A stretch of 64,000 nt of DNA, taken from NCBI GenBank assembly GCA_963920765.1, contig OY987250.1, forward strand, positions 14,066,409 to 14,130,408, read 5' to 3'. Under the pieces are notes generated by a model. That model ran no database searches and was not told where the DNA came from. It worked only from the letters and a program-made list of their open reading frames with translations. Of this stretch, positions 47,697 to 58,279 are shown piece by piece; the stretch's first letter is position 1, and each line of letters begins with the position of its first letter. Origin of the DNA: Ulota crispa. Taxonomy: Eukaryota > Streptophyta > Bryopsida > Orthotrichales > Orthotrichaceae. Both the position numbers and the translations under genes were made by a program.

Positions 47697-49400
47697 CTAG
47701 CCTTTATTCCTTGCTTCTTTGTCCTTTAATTCTTGTTCTTTTTGGGCTTCGCAATAGGAACCCACAAGTGGTGTCCAATTTGTTGGAGTCCCACTAAGTC
47801 GTTGCATGGCATGTGTCACTGAGCGTTGTTGCAGTAGGTCCTCCTTGCACAATTCTCCCAATATTGCCTGGAACATCATAAATGCAATATTATCAAGAAT
47901 CATCTTTTCATTTCCTCTGTCTTCTTTCCATACCTTTGCCGCAATTTTTCCTATAGCATACCCATCTGTATGTATACCTACACATGGTGGCTTCACCACC
48001 CTAGTGGGAGACACGGAAGGCCTTGCCCCTTTGGTCAAACATATCAATTCCGATGCCACCCACCAATGTTTTTTTCTTGTTGCCTGCAACTGTCCAAGGT
48101 CTTGGAATTGGTACAACAAAGGGGTTATTTCATTTAGGCAACTTCCCATTCTCCAATCACATAGCCCAATCCACACAATTCTTCCATCATTATTTGAAAA
48201 GTGCAGCATGATGTTGTCCGGCATGATGTTGTTGTGTAGTACCAAATATTGCTGCACTGCCTCAACAATGCAAATCAACGCCCACGCAAGTTCAAAGCGG
48301 TTGCGTCTGTATGCCATCATTTGTTTGGCTTCTTCCATCACTTGTGAAGTTGCGTGATATGCAAGCTCTCCAATTTCTTCATAATCTTTGTTCATGCAAT
48401 CCAAATGAAACATGACACCCAAGATACCTCTGTTCCACCACTGTGAATAACATTTCATAGTCGTGTCATTCAAAGCAAAGAATTTGATGACTCTTGGATG
48501 CTTGCATGGGCAAACCAATGCCTTGATGGACAACTTTTCTTTAGCCTTCTTCAAATCATCAACACGCAAAGATGTCTTTCCGCTACTTCCATCGTATCGG
48601 GAATATGTTTACAATTTTGGAGGGTAACTCTACGCATCCATCCATGCCCCCCTTGTTTGCTGCTACTGGAATAGGCGTTCACCACCACCTCTCGCTCAAG
48701 GAACACCACCCTTCCTGCTGCCCTTTGACCTATGGCCAAGTTTTGACTCTTCTGAAACCACGAAGCAGAGCGAATATTGCTTGAGGAGAACCCACAGAGT
48801 GCATTGTGCCACTAGTACACCTTCCTATGTAGCAGCTTCAATGCTCCTACCATTGGCTCATCATCCCATTTGAAGCCTTTTATGTTGTCGGCAACTTGGG
48901 CTAGGTTGAAAACGCAAGTCTGCACTTGAGCATCTAGGCATGTTTGGAAGTTCACTTTTGTTTGGTCTTCTAGCCACTCGTCCTCGTTCATTGCTATCCA
49001 GAACAAGTGGTGCAGTTTTTTCTTAACGGTATCCACTCTTTGCATTCCGTGTGAAATGTATACTGTATTTAGTTGCACGGTGGAATATTACTCAAAAAAA
49101 TTCATTGCTACTTCTTGCAACCTCCTCGTTGCAATCTTCCTTGGGTACTCCTCAGGATTTGTAGCTTTGTATCTCTTTCATAGCTTTTGTTTCTTCCCCT
49201 TCAAAGATTCCCTAGCACCCATAAGATTGACCCCATCTGGTCCTGCAACCACGGCCTCCAAAATGCCATTTGTTGGCTCTGGAGATATTTGCACAATTGG
49301 ATCCCCAATGCCTGTGAACCAGGCATCCACCTTCTCCTTCAAAAATCTCGCCCCGCCATCGAAATATAATTGAAGTATAAAGAACAAAGGATTTAGGGTT
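47697..49400 (-). pseudogene. Pseudokinase-like coding remnant, multi-segment
   Basis: The 3' part (48569-47697) is open for 291 codons and shows protein-kinase landmarks in order: KHPRVI (start of beta4), QWW...GIL, HNNIMPDNIM where HRDxKxxN is expected, GLCDW where DFG is expected, ASEL for APE, and DGYAIG for the helix-F motif. The catalytic Asp and the Lys of the loop are replaced by Asn and Met, so catalysis is unlikely. Upstream segments (49390-48590) are coding-like in broken frames, with VDAWFTGIGDPIV and FNLAQVADNIKGFKWDDEP. No closer family is recognised. It lies between the hAT remnant and a CCGTC-rich array and may be gene sequence captured by a transposon (inference). A decayed host kinase gene is the alternative. 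Confidence 0.55.
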
Positions 49401-49589
49401 TAGGGTTTGCAAAATTTGCAAAACTCACCCCACCCCTCCTTCACCCAAGCCCCTATCCAAACACCCGTGCTCCCAAGCAAGGATTGAAGACAATCCAGGA
49501 CAAGGAAGCACTGTCAGAGCAGGAGGGACTCATGCAAATTGAACCAAAAGGGACGTATAAGTATGCAATTCTTGTGGATGACAGTTTGT

Positions 49590-49960
49590 GAAAGAGACAG
49601 GCAGTCCGTCAAAGGGATGGGCAGTCCGTCCTAAGGAGATGGCTTGCCGTCAAAGGGACGGGCAGTCCATCCTAAAGAGACCGCTGGCCGTTGAAGGGAT
49701 GAACAATCCGTCCTCAGGAGATGGCTAGCTGTCCAGGCATCAGGTAGGCAAGCAAGGCAATGGGCAGGCTGTCTTGGAGACGTGCATGCCAACAAGGCAA
49801 TTGGAGGGCATCTAGGCAACGGGCTATCCGTCCAAACGATGGGCTCGCCGTCCAAGCAACGGGCACGCCAACTAGGCGACAGTTTAGTCCGTCAATGAGG
49901 CCGTCCGAGGAATGGATGTGGAAGCCGTCCAATGAGCAGGCAGGCTATCTAGTGGATACC
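49590..49960. repeat. CCGTC/GGACGG-rich degenerate array
   Basis: Irregular tandem motifs such as GGGATGGGCAGTCCGTCCTAA and AACGGGCTATCCGTCCAA recur about every 20-40 bp. The array lies upstream of the pseudokinase remnant, as the array at 42290 lies upstream of the hAT remnant. Confidence 0.65.
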
Positions 49961-50155
49961 TTGCAAAGATAGTTCAAGCAACCAAGGGTCAGAGTATCCG
50001 TGGAAATTCCCTCCAGATTGCGACTCCAAAAAAATTTGTACACTTGTCAAGCTAGCTGCAATAACTGGCTGGACTTGGGTGAGAACCAACATTTGGTCAT
50101 TTAATTCCAAGAATATTCCTACAGAACTGACACGCTCATAGAACCCTATGCTTCA

Positions 50156-50728
50156 TTAACCCCTAAATGCCCAAGGCACCCTATTTGGGTGTTTACAAAA
50201 CTTTGAAGATGAATAAAACCTTATCAAATCACTTTTGGTAGTAATATCTTTTGAGTAGAAGTTGGTTTTGAAGTCTACTTTCAACATCAAAAATTTGATT
50301 TAAAAATTGAATATTGCTGATTTTTCTACTCAAGATGTTGTACAAGGGTGTCCAATGCATTGTTTAGTTTTTTAGTATTGGAACATCTTGGAAATGAGCC
50401 TAGAATACTCTAGAGCTTGGAGAAAAATCCACATTAGAAATCCATTCAAAAAAAATACAAGAGTATATTTTGAACACTATAAATTGACTAACGTTAAACA
50501 TGTAATAATCTTGAACCTCATATTGTATTGATGACAATTTGTTCAGATTTGACATGTGAAATGAGGATTAGGAAAATTCAAGCATCTTTTGCAACCTTAA
50601 CACCCTCACATTCAAACGTTATAATCTTTTGAACTACAAGTGATACTATTGAGTGAAGCTTGGTTGGTTGTTCAATTCCCTGAAAATGCAAAGAAGTTAA
50701 GAAAGGGCTTGGGCATTTAAGGGGTTAA
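50156..50728. mobile_element. piggyBac-type non-autonomous element, family 1-like
   Basis: 573 bp, from TTAACCCCTAAATGCCC to the inverse of TTAACCCCTTAAATGCCC. The inside contains TTTGACATGTGAAATGAGGAT and CTTTTGCAACCTTAACACCC, reversed relative to the copy at 39926. Confidence 0.83.
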
Positions 50729-51417
50729 AAGTTTAAACAACCCAAAGCATCACACTTCTTAGTTAAGGTTCATCATTGACCCCGACTAACCATCTCTAAC
50801 GCACATTTGAGAAAACCCTAAACTGCAAAGGGAGTCACAATCATGACCCTAAATCCTTACGCTTCTAAATAGAGTTAAAGTGTCATCATACCATAACAAC
50901 TAATAAGTACATGTACTTCAAGTTTAAGCTATGTAGCATGTATTTTTTCTACGGATATATACTTGCCTTCCCATCTTTGAGCAAATATATGAAATTATGA
51001 GCCCTAAGGGGATCACCAAGGAATTAGCGTCAATCAAATCCACAAAAATTCCCACATGATCTTCACCCTAAATGGAATTTAATGTGCAAGTTTCAAGTCA
51101 TTTCGACTATTATTGCTATGTGGTTTGAATGGGAACCTTGTTACTCCATCTTTGAGCAAATATATGAAATTGTGAGCCCTTAGGGGATCACCAAGGAATT
51201 AGCGTCAATTAATTCCTCAAAAAGTTAGTTTCTCACTTGTTAGGTCATTCCCCTAGAAGTAGATGTTTCCAGTGAGTTTTGAATAACAAAAAGGGCTTGG
51301 TCCTCTTGTTGTTGAAGAGTACAAAGTTAGAATTAAAAACAAACCCTAAACCATACTAGTAGGGTTTTATCACTTGGAGGCTTGGAGCTTTGAGTGGCAA
51401 TTTATGTTGGTTTAGGG
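50729..51417. repeat. Spacer with a 176-bp-spaced direct repeat
   Basis: About 63 bp beginning CCATCTTTGAGCAAATATAT recur at 50971 and 51147 with few changes, ending GGAATTAGCGTCAAT. No gene is seen. Confidence 0.6.
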
Positions 51418-51790
51418 AACCCCTAAGGGACCATTGTCCCTTCGGGGGACATGTTGGACTTTGGGCATGTACGTATGGTTGAACTATTTTGTGTGATTTT
51501 TGAAACATTTGTGGAAGGTGGGGAATTCAAAGATCTATGTGGGAATCTACCATTTTCTTCAATCTGACATTTTATGAAGAAGATATGCATGAATTTATGA
51601 AAACTTGGGGAAGACTTCCCGTTTGGGACTTTGATCAATCCAAAAACTTCTTTAATTTTTTTTTTTTTTTTTTAAATTAAATTTGAAACTTGTTCTTTAC
51701 GTTTTTGTAATAGGTTAGCCGTGAGAGGCTTTGAATCATTCAATTTCAATCAATGGCATGGTAGTTATGAGGAGTTTTTGATTGCGGGCC
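51418..51790. mobile_element. Lone arm related to the 36137 foldback element
   Basis: ACCCCTAAGGGACCATTGTC, TTGGGGGAC-like CGGGGGACATG, TTTTGTGTGATTTTTGAAAC, CAATCTGACATTTTATGAAG and AGAGGCTTTGAATCA follow the order of the left arm at 36137. No TTAA is kept at the left edge and no second arm follows. A run of 18 T lies at 51656. Confidence 0.65.
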
Positions 51791-52670
51791 ATTTTGGATT
51801 CTCCACTCTAAAAAAACTTTTAACTTTGAAGTCATTTGTTTTACTAAATTTTCCCTATTTTGGAATAAAAATTAAACCAAAGGCAATAGATTTTTTATTC
51901 CAACATTATAACCTATAGGATTTGCATTTTTCATTTCAATAATTAAATGCTAAACAATTTAGTGTTTTGACCCATTCTCTGCTTCTTTTTGCTTACTATT
52001 TTTTCCCATGTGCTTGTGCTGTATACTTTGAATTGATTTGAAAATTCTCCCACACATACCTAGATTGATCTTCTACATGGAAAAAAAAAGCGCAACTTGG
52101 GATTCATCATCATTTTTGTTATAAGAGTGCTCAAAGGCTGTTGATATTTTTGGAATTAGGATTTAATTTTTTTATCCCAAAAAAAAGGGTTTAGGGTTTA
52201 GGGGTTAGGGTACGCCTTTTATATACAGTTGTACACGCCGTTCATAAGAACTTGAGACCGTTGAAATGGACGGGCCGACATCCACTGGAGAATGGGGTTT
52301 TTTTTTTTTCTTTTTTTAAACAGTGCCAAAGTGGCAATTAAAATGTTATAGTGCTGCTCCATGTTTCAACATTCATCCATAAATTGGATAGAAAATATCA
52401 CATTAGCACGTGTTACATGTCTATAATTTGGTATTCATTAATTATTTGGCAATTTCATCCAAGTTTTTTAAAATCATGAAATATTTCGACAATTTCATTC
52501 AAATATTATTGTTTTTCTTCTATAGGATTGCTGCTAGTAAAAAAATTTGGTGCAATTCTGCCCCAAATCGCCAGAAAAACAAACCATGCTGCGGATGAAG
52601 TGATGGACGGCAAGTTTAGGGGCTGTTGTCCTGATGGAGATATCTCCATCATGTAGATACTCGTTATATA
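51791..52670. other. AT-rich spacer
   Basis: Includes a telomere-like GGGTTTAGGGTTTAGGGG run near 52188-52212. No gene is seen. Confidence 0.35.
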
Positions 52671-52689
52671 TTTATGTTTGTGTTGATTT

Positions 52690-52970
52690 CAATAAATCAA
52701 CAATTGAGGCAAAAGGGGTGGTCGTGGTGAGGACCACGGTTTGGTGACAGCGCAACGGCCATAGATTCCAGTGCGCTGCGCCGTCTTGTCACATGCACAG
52801 CTCAGGGGGGGTAGGTAGCGGGTTGGCTGGGCCAATTTCCTACTTCACTAGCTGCCAAGCCGTGAGCCGCCATCACCGCTCGACGAGCCCGATGGGATTC
52901 GAACCCGGACCGGCGGGCGACCAGAGACGACCGCTTCTCCAGCCAACCAAGTCCACGACTTGGCGACTGA
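52690..52970 (-). repeat. tRNA-derived SINE-like unit
   Basis: On the minus strand a pol III B box GGGTTCGAATCCC lies at 52894-52906. An A-box-like GTTGGCTGGAGAAGCGG lies about 30 bp upstream (52932-52948), followed by a GC-rich body and an AT-rich tail ending near TTGATTTATTG. Layout and A box resemble plant Au-type SINEs. The cloverleaf arms do not pair well enough for a working tRNA gene. Family membership is uncertain. Confidence 0.5.
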
Positions 52971-53439
52971 AAACAAGCGTTTGACGCTATTATATGCTCG
53001 CAAGGGCACGTGGCCACTTTACGATGGCATTTATTTTGTAATTTAATCATTTTCATATGTTTATCTAGATGTTTTGGAAGGTTCATATATTTTGCCTTTG
53101 TTTGAATAAAAATACTAAGGGTTTAGAAGTCAATATGAAAGGTGTGAAAAGAAAAAGGGTTTGGCATCTATGGTGGGGTTAGGATAGGGAAGAGCAAGGG
53201 CTGATGTGCCCCACCTCCCTACCTTAGATAGGGTTGAAATTATGGAGAAAAGATCCCTTAGTTGTTGGAAGTTAGTGGATGAGTGTTGATGAGAAGAAGG
53301 AAGAAAAATCCCGAAACTTTGATGTGAAATTTTTTTCTGTGTATACATGATTTTGAGTTGAAATTTGAGGGGGTTGTTTCTTGTGTGATTGCCTTTTCAA
53401 AATGAGTTTGCAAGTTTGATTTGGAGTTGTGATGCAAAA
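52971..53439. other. Spacer, nothing recognised
   Basis: No supported gene or repeat. Confidence 0.3.
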
Positions 53440-54290
53440 ATTATGAGTGTTTGAATTTTAGAGTCAAAAAGCCAAACTATGAAGAAAGGCTGAGACTTCG
53501 ACAAGCCATAACTTATGATCTATATATCATTTTGCAACAAGATTTGGAGAGAGTATTTATCTTAGTCTTGGCTTTCTTGAAAGTCCTTAAACTTGAGGTT
53601 TGAAGCTCGGACGAGAAAGTTATGGAAGTGTGAAGGTTTGGAGGTGGCTGCCCTTTTGTTAGGAGAAGGCCGAAATTTTGAAGAACTACAACTTTTGGAC
53701 AGTATGAAATTTTCTTCTCAGATTTTTAGAAGTGATAGTTTGTTGTCATAGCTTTTTGAATTGTCTTTAATCATTTCATTTGGAGTTTTATTGAAGAAGT
53801 TATAGTGGGTAGAAGTTGGAGGTTTGGATGCTCTTTAAAAAATTGAGACCCACATTTTGATTGACTAGAGCTTTCGGACAAAGTTTTATTTTGAAGTGAA
53901 AATTTTATGGATTGTAGCCAGTGATATCATCTTTCTAAATTGATATCACGTTTCTATGAATGATGTATAGAACAAAAGTTATAGAGGTTTATAGAGGCAG
54001 TGTTTAGTTTGTAAGAAGAAAGAAGAGCCTCTACTTTGAACCCGCATAACTTTTGGACAATATCTTAGATTGAGTTGAAATTTGAAGAGATGTTAGAGGG
54101 TTAGAAGAGCTTTTCAAATAGCTATTAGAATTAGCATTTGAATCTTTGAGCCATCTGTGGCACTAGATAGAAGGTCGCTGCTTTTCTAAGACTTGTTATT
54201 TGTGATTTTCCTCATTGTTTTTTATTAAAACATGAAAACTTGAAGACTTGAAGACATGAAGACTTGAAGATCTGAAGATATGAAGATTTC
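53440..54290. repeat. Strongly diverged tandem array, about 179-bp period, four units
   Basis: The block CATAACTTTTGGACAATAT with the following TTGAAATTTT-type sequence recurs in diverged form at about 53507, 53686, 53865 and 54043. Each copy precedes a GTTATAGAAGTTTGGAGG-like stretch. It is followed by a short array of GAAGACTTGAAGACATGAAG units (54233-54287). No coding. Confidence 0.55.
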
Positions 54291-54719
54291 AAAAGGAATG
54301 TTTTGGGTTTATTTTTTATGTATGTGTGGGATGTGGCTTTGTTATTCCTAGCCGGTTTTGGAGGCTCGTTTGTCAATTCATTTCCATTCTGTTTTGTAAA
54401 CCTTGTTGCGGGCAGTTTGGGTTAAACCAAATTTAACCCCATTTATTATCGTGGTGACGAAGTGGGACTGATCACCCACATGGTCGAGACTTGCTCTGTT
54501 CTCACGATCTGGAGTTTTGGCCAGCAAATCGTGAATTTGATTTTAAGATCCCGTCATACGGACGACAGCTCGTGTCTGTTGTCCCGATCTACCCGTCCCG
54601 TATCCAGTGGGCTCTTATTCCTACCTTGACCCTTATACCCTTAGAGCCAGCTACAGGATAGGCCAACAGAAGACTGAAGACTGAAGATTTGAAGAAAAGA
54701 TCAAGATTGAAGACGATTT

Positions 54720-55300
54720 AGTCGGCAACGCACAATTGCAGCAAGACACCCTGCGTGTTCCCAAGGCGCGCTCCTCTCAACACAACACCGTCGTCCTGAA
54801 ACAACGGGTCGTCAATGCTCAATCGTAGCAGTCCAATTAGAAGGACCATCCGTCCGCCAATGCTGTTGACAGGTGACGCAGGCCGTCCAGGCCTTTGACG
54901 GTCACTCAAGGCCGCCAAGGTTGTCGAAGAGCAATGGTGGCCGTCGATGATGTTGGCTTGTCCGTCCATGTAGGCCGTCCATGGCCCTTGACGGCCTTTG
55001 AATTCTAAAGATGAGAACACGAGGCTGAAGACGGTGCCCCGACCCTATGGACGGTCTGCCGAACCTCTGAACAAACAATTGAGTCGGCAAACGTTCCCTT
55101 GAAGCGGTTGATGGTCTTCCAAACCTGCCGACGGACTCCCCATCGATGCGCAGCCCGTCGATTAATGCGAACGGCCCTAAACTTTTCACGATGACGGTAC
55201 AAAGCTAGGAACAACCCTCCAAACCTGTCAATGGGCTGCCAAACCTCCGTGGGCGCTCTGTGGATGCCTTGGCCGTCGGTATAGGGGCGCATTTGTCCAC
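54720..55300. repeat. CCGTC/GACGG-rich degenerate array, third copy type
   Basis: Motifs such as GGCCGTCCATGGCCCTTGACGG, CCAAACCTGCCGACGG and CAATGGGCTGCCAAACC recur irregularly. It resembles the arrays at 42290 and 49590 in motif and length and also stands upstream of a coding region. Confidence 0.6.
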
Positions 55301-56285
55301 ATCAACGTCTAGATTTGGGGCTTTAATGCCAATTTGACCCCAATTACCAACCCAATTAGCTTGGGAAATTGTGGTGTATAAACTTGCAAAATCCCTTCAT
55401 TACCATGCTTCCTCTTTTGAGTTGCTTTGTGTTTGCTCGAGAAAGCTTTGCATTGCAAATTGACGGGAACTGTTAAACACGTGGCATTGCTTTGCCGAAT
55501 TTCAGTTGCCTCCATGCAACAAAAGGCAGAGCAACTTGCCATTTGTATCCTCCTACAGACAACGGTTTGTTATTGTGCACATAATTAGTATGGCTACTCC
55601 AGGCTCCTCAGTTCAATGTGCAAATGAAGGTGAACCTCCCAAAGAAAAGGAAGAGAACAGGTCAATGGTGGATTGTGACACATATCATGATTTGAGGATA
55701 TTGGCACGTTGTGAAGACCTTAAATTCAGAAAAAAAGAGCTATTTCTATTTTATAGAAATAGCTAACCTCTTTTGTTAAATTTTTTTGTAATCTTTAAAC
55801 CGAAAACAAGGAACTTAATAAATGAATATGATTAGTATCCTATAGACATCTCAGATGGGATAAAATGGTTAAGAAAGAACCTTCTGGTTCCTGTCTTAAC
55901 CGGATTGTCAACCAGAAATTAGGACTAGAATCAGGAGTTATCAAGTTTGAACAGTGTGAACAGTATTGGAGATAATTAAGATGTACACCGCGCACTAAAT
56001 ACCCTTATAGGAAACTTAGGCAAGATTCTAAAAACGGTCCTTAATATCCAATGATTAGGTGCAACGGCCTTTTTAAACGGCCCTAATCATTAGTCCGGGC
56101 AGTAACTACGTAGGGTTAGGCGGGAACGGCCATATCCCCGCCCCTCACTTATTTTGTTCCCTCTTTCTTTCTCCTACGCGCTTTTGCTCTTCCTTCCCCT
56201 CTTGAGAGCTTGTGTGAGATTGGCTTTGTGATAGTCTAGGTTGTAGTTCTTCCTTCTTTGTGTGTCAGGATTGTCAGGATTGTCA
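55301..56285. other. Spacer upstream of the 56.3-kb coding region
   Basis: A palindrome CTATTTCTATTTTATAGAAATAG lies near 55739. There are paired AACGGCC motifs near 56050-56090, and a C/T-rich promoter-like tract lies at 56160-56210. No gene is seen. Confidence 0.35.
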
Positions 56286-56289
56286 GGAA

Positions 56290-58154
56290 TGATGGGGAGG
56301 ACCGGACAAGCGATAGCTCTTAGATTGATGCAGCCGGGCATACCTCAGGACCCTAAAGAGAAAGCAAACCTGGAGGAGGATTTGAAGAAAATGGGGTGCT
56401 TAGGGTTGATTAACATACCTTAGAATCTGATGGATGAGGAGGTTATGAGGGAATTACAGAAGAAACCCTCCAGCGAGTGGCTTGGCACCGTGAGAGCTAA
56501 CCCAGATAGTTGGACCCCCAAGGTGTGGAGTGAGGTTTACGAGTTTAGCAAGAAGGGGAGCGGATTAGCTAACCGGACTGACAGGTACACTGAGGGAAAA
56601 TTCTGTAGCACACCCGACCCTCATAACGGTCACTTGGTCTCGGATTGTAAAGTCCGGAGGGATAAGAGAGTATTAGAGTTCCTGGTCCCCATCCTACTTC
56701 TTGAGCATCCTACTTACCTCACCCTCACCTTTGCCAACACCATATTCGGTGCGCTATCAGGAGAGTTTCCGGTGAACTAGGGGTAGTAATCGGAAAAGTC
56801 ATGGAAAAACTAATCAAAGGGTTAGGAAACACCAAGCCTTCCGGACTTTCCCCTTTTCTCTTCCACCTCTACTCTCACAACAACATGTTGAGAAACCGAG
56901 AGCGCCTTGAATGGAAGAAAGCAGAGGTGATGAGGGTAAACGACATTACCCCGGAACTAGAACCAGAACCGGAACCGGAAGAGGAAGAATACAAAGAAGA
57001 CTCTGATGAGGAGACACCAAATGTCGAGGTGGTCCGCAAAGTCCGTGTGAAGGGGAAGGAGTCCGCTGAACCTTCTGGGGTTTCTAAATTGGAAGTCCAA
57101 AAGAAGTTTAAGCTGGATCTAATTTCCGGGATTATAAGGGAGCTGGGAGAGGTCCAGCGAGTGATACGCTTCCACCAGGAGCACAACAAAAACATGCACA
57201 AGCTCCTGGGAGGGGCTTCACAGCAAGATTGCCAAGGTGAAGAGTTTAATTGAACTCAAAACCTCGAGGCAATCAGAGGTGGACAAGCTATCCCGGCAGG
57301 TGAAGAATCTGCAGGGCAAGCTAAGGGAAGAGAGTGAAGGAAACAAGGTGACTCGCAAAGCCAACATGGAGATCGCTAAGCTCACACGTTTCATCGGGAA
57401 TCCGGGCGACGTGGTGAACAAGGCAAAGCTCTATGACGTGGAAGTCTTGAAGGAAGGGTCGCAAATTGGGGCCAAGGTGGTTGCAGTGGTGGTGGAGTAC
57501 GGAATGGCAATGGAGGTGATGCTGCTGGAGATGAGGAGTATTCTGGTAGGTCTTAGAACCCGCTAGGGTACGAGTGAAGGATCCGGGCAAATCAAGGATG
57601 CTACACCCATCCGGAAGTCTCCTATCGTGCGATCGCCGAAGCCAACCACACCAAAAGAGAAGGAGGTAGTGACGACCCCGACGTCTGATTGTCTAACCAG
57701 CAAGATCAATTTGGGTGCTGAAGAAGAGAAGTCAGTACTCAGATCCCAAGATCAAAGCCAGGATCCAACTACACCAAAAGATTAAGCTTTGAAACGGGTT
57801 CCTAGTCCGGTGGAATGGAAGCTCACATCCAAGCGTGCCATGGAGTTGTTTTCTCCCGACAAGAGTGAGGTTTCTCCGATCACAATCAATGTTCCGGATG
57901 ACTCTCCTTCTGAGGCGACAGTAAGTGATGGAGAGACACCAGAGTCCTTGGAACGTTTGGCGAGTTTGGATTCCTCCGGTGATTCTGATCCAAAAGCATC
58001 CAGGCTTGCCAAGCAAGAAACCTGGAAGACCAAAGGTAAGACTCATGCCAAGGGTAAGACTCATGCCAAGGGTAAGGGAGCGAGCGGAAGCCGGATGCTG
58101 CCAACGCGAAGGGCGGTGTCTACTTCTCAGAAGAAGAAGAAGAAGAAGACCTAG
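56290..58154 (+). pseudogene. Repeat-associated coding region (plant transposon-protein or gag-like), broken
   Basis: Successive open stretches encode, in order: a globular part with VWSEVYEFSKKGSG and LLEHPTYLTLTFANTIFGA, which resembles the plant transposon-associated domain found in many repeats; an acidic stretch (EPEPEPEEEE); a coiled coil (SEVDKLSRQVKNLQGKLREE); a Ser/Pro-rich part; and a basic tail with KGKTHAKGKTHAKGKG ending in a Lys run. The layout suggests a nucleic-acid-binding structural protein of a mobile element. It is broken in a handful of places. Whether it belongs to a retroelement or a DNA element cannot be settled, because no polymerase or integrase is visible. Confidence 0.45.
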
Positions 58155-58279
58155 TCATTTAATAGTGGTAATAACTGAAGTAACTAGGATAAATAGAATA
58201 AAGGGGACCAACACTAGGAGTAAAACTGTAGTGACTTTTTGGTACAGTGCATGTAGTACCCGGATCCAGGATTATAAAA

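Noticed and set aside
47806-48357. 183-codon plus-strand frame
   Set aside because: Antisense of the pseudokinase segment, whose minus-strand frame carries kinase landmarks.
50971-51210. CRISPR-like or regulatory array from the 176-bp-spaced repeat
   Set aside because: Only two copies with a unique spacer in a plant nuclear context; an ordinary duplication is enough.
52880-52970. A functional tRNA gene on the minus strand
   Set aside because: Only the pol III boxes fit; acceptor and anticodon stems do not pair convincingly.
53440-55300. A long terminal repeat of a retroelement
   Set aside because: No second direct copy, no primer-binding site and no polymerase region could be seen in the window.
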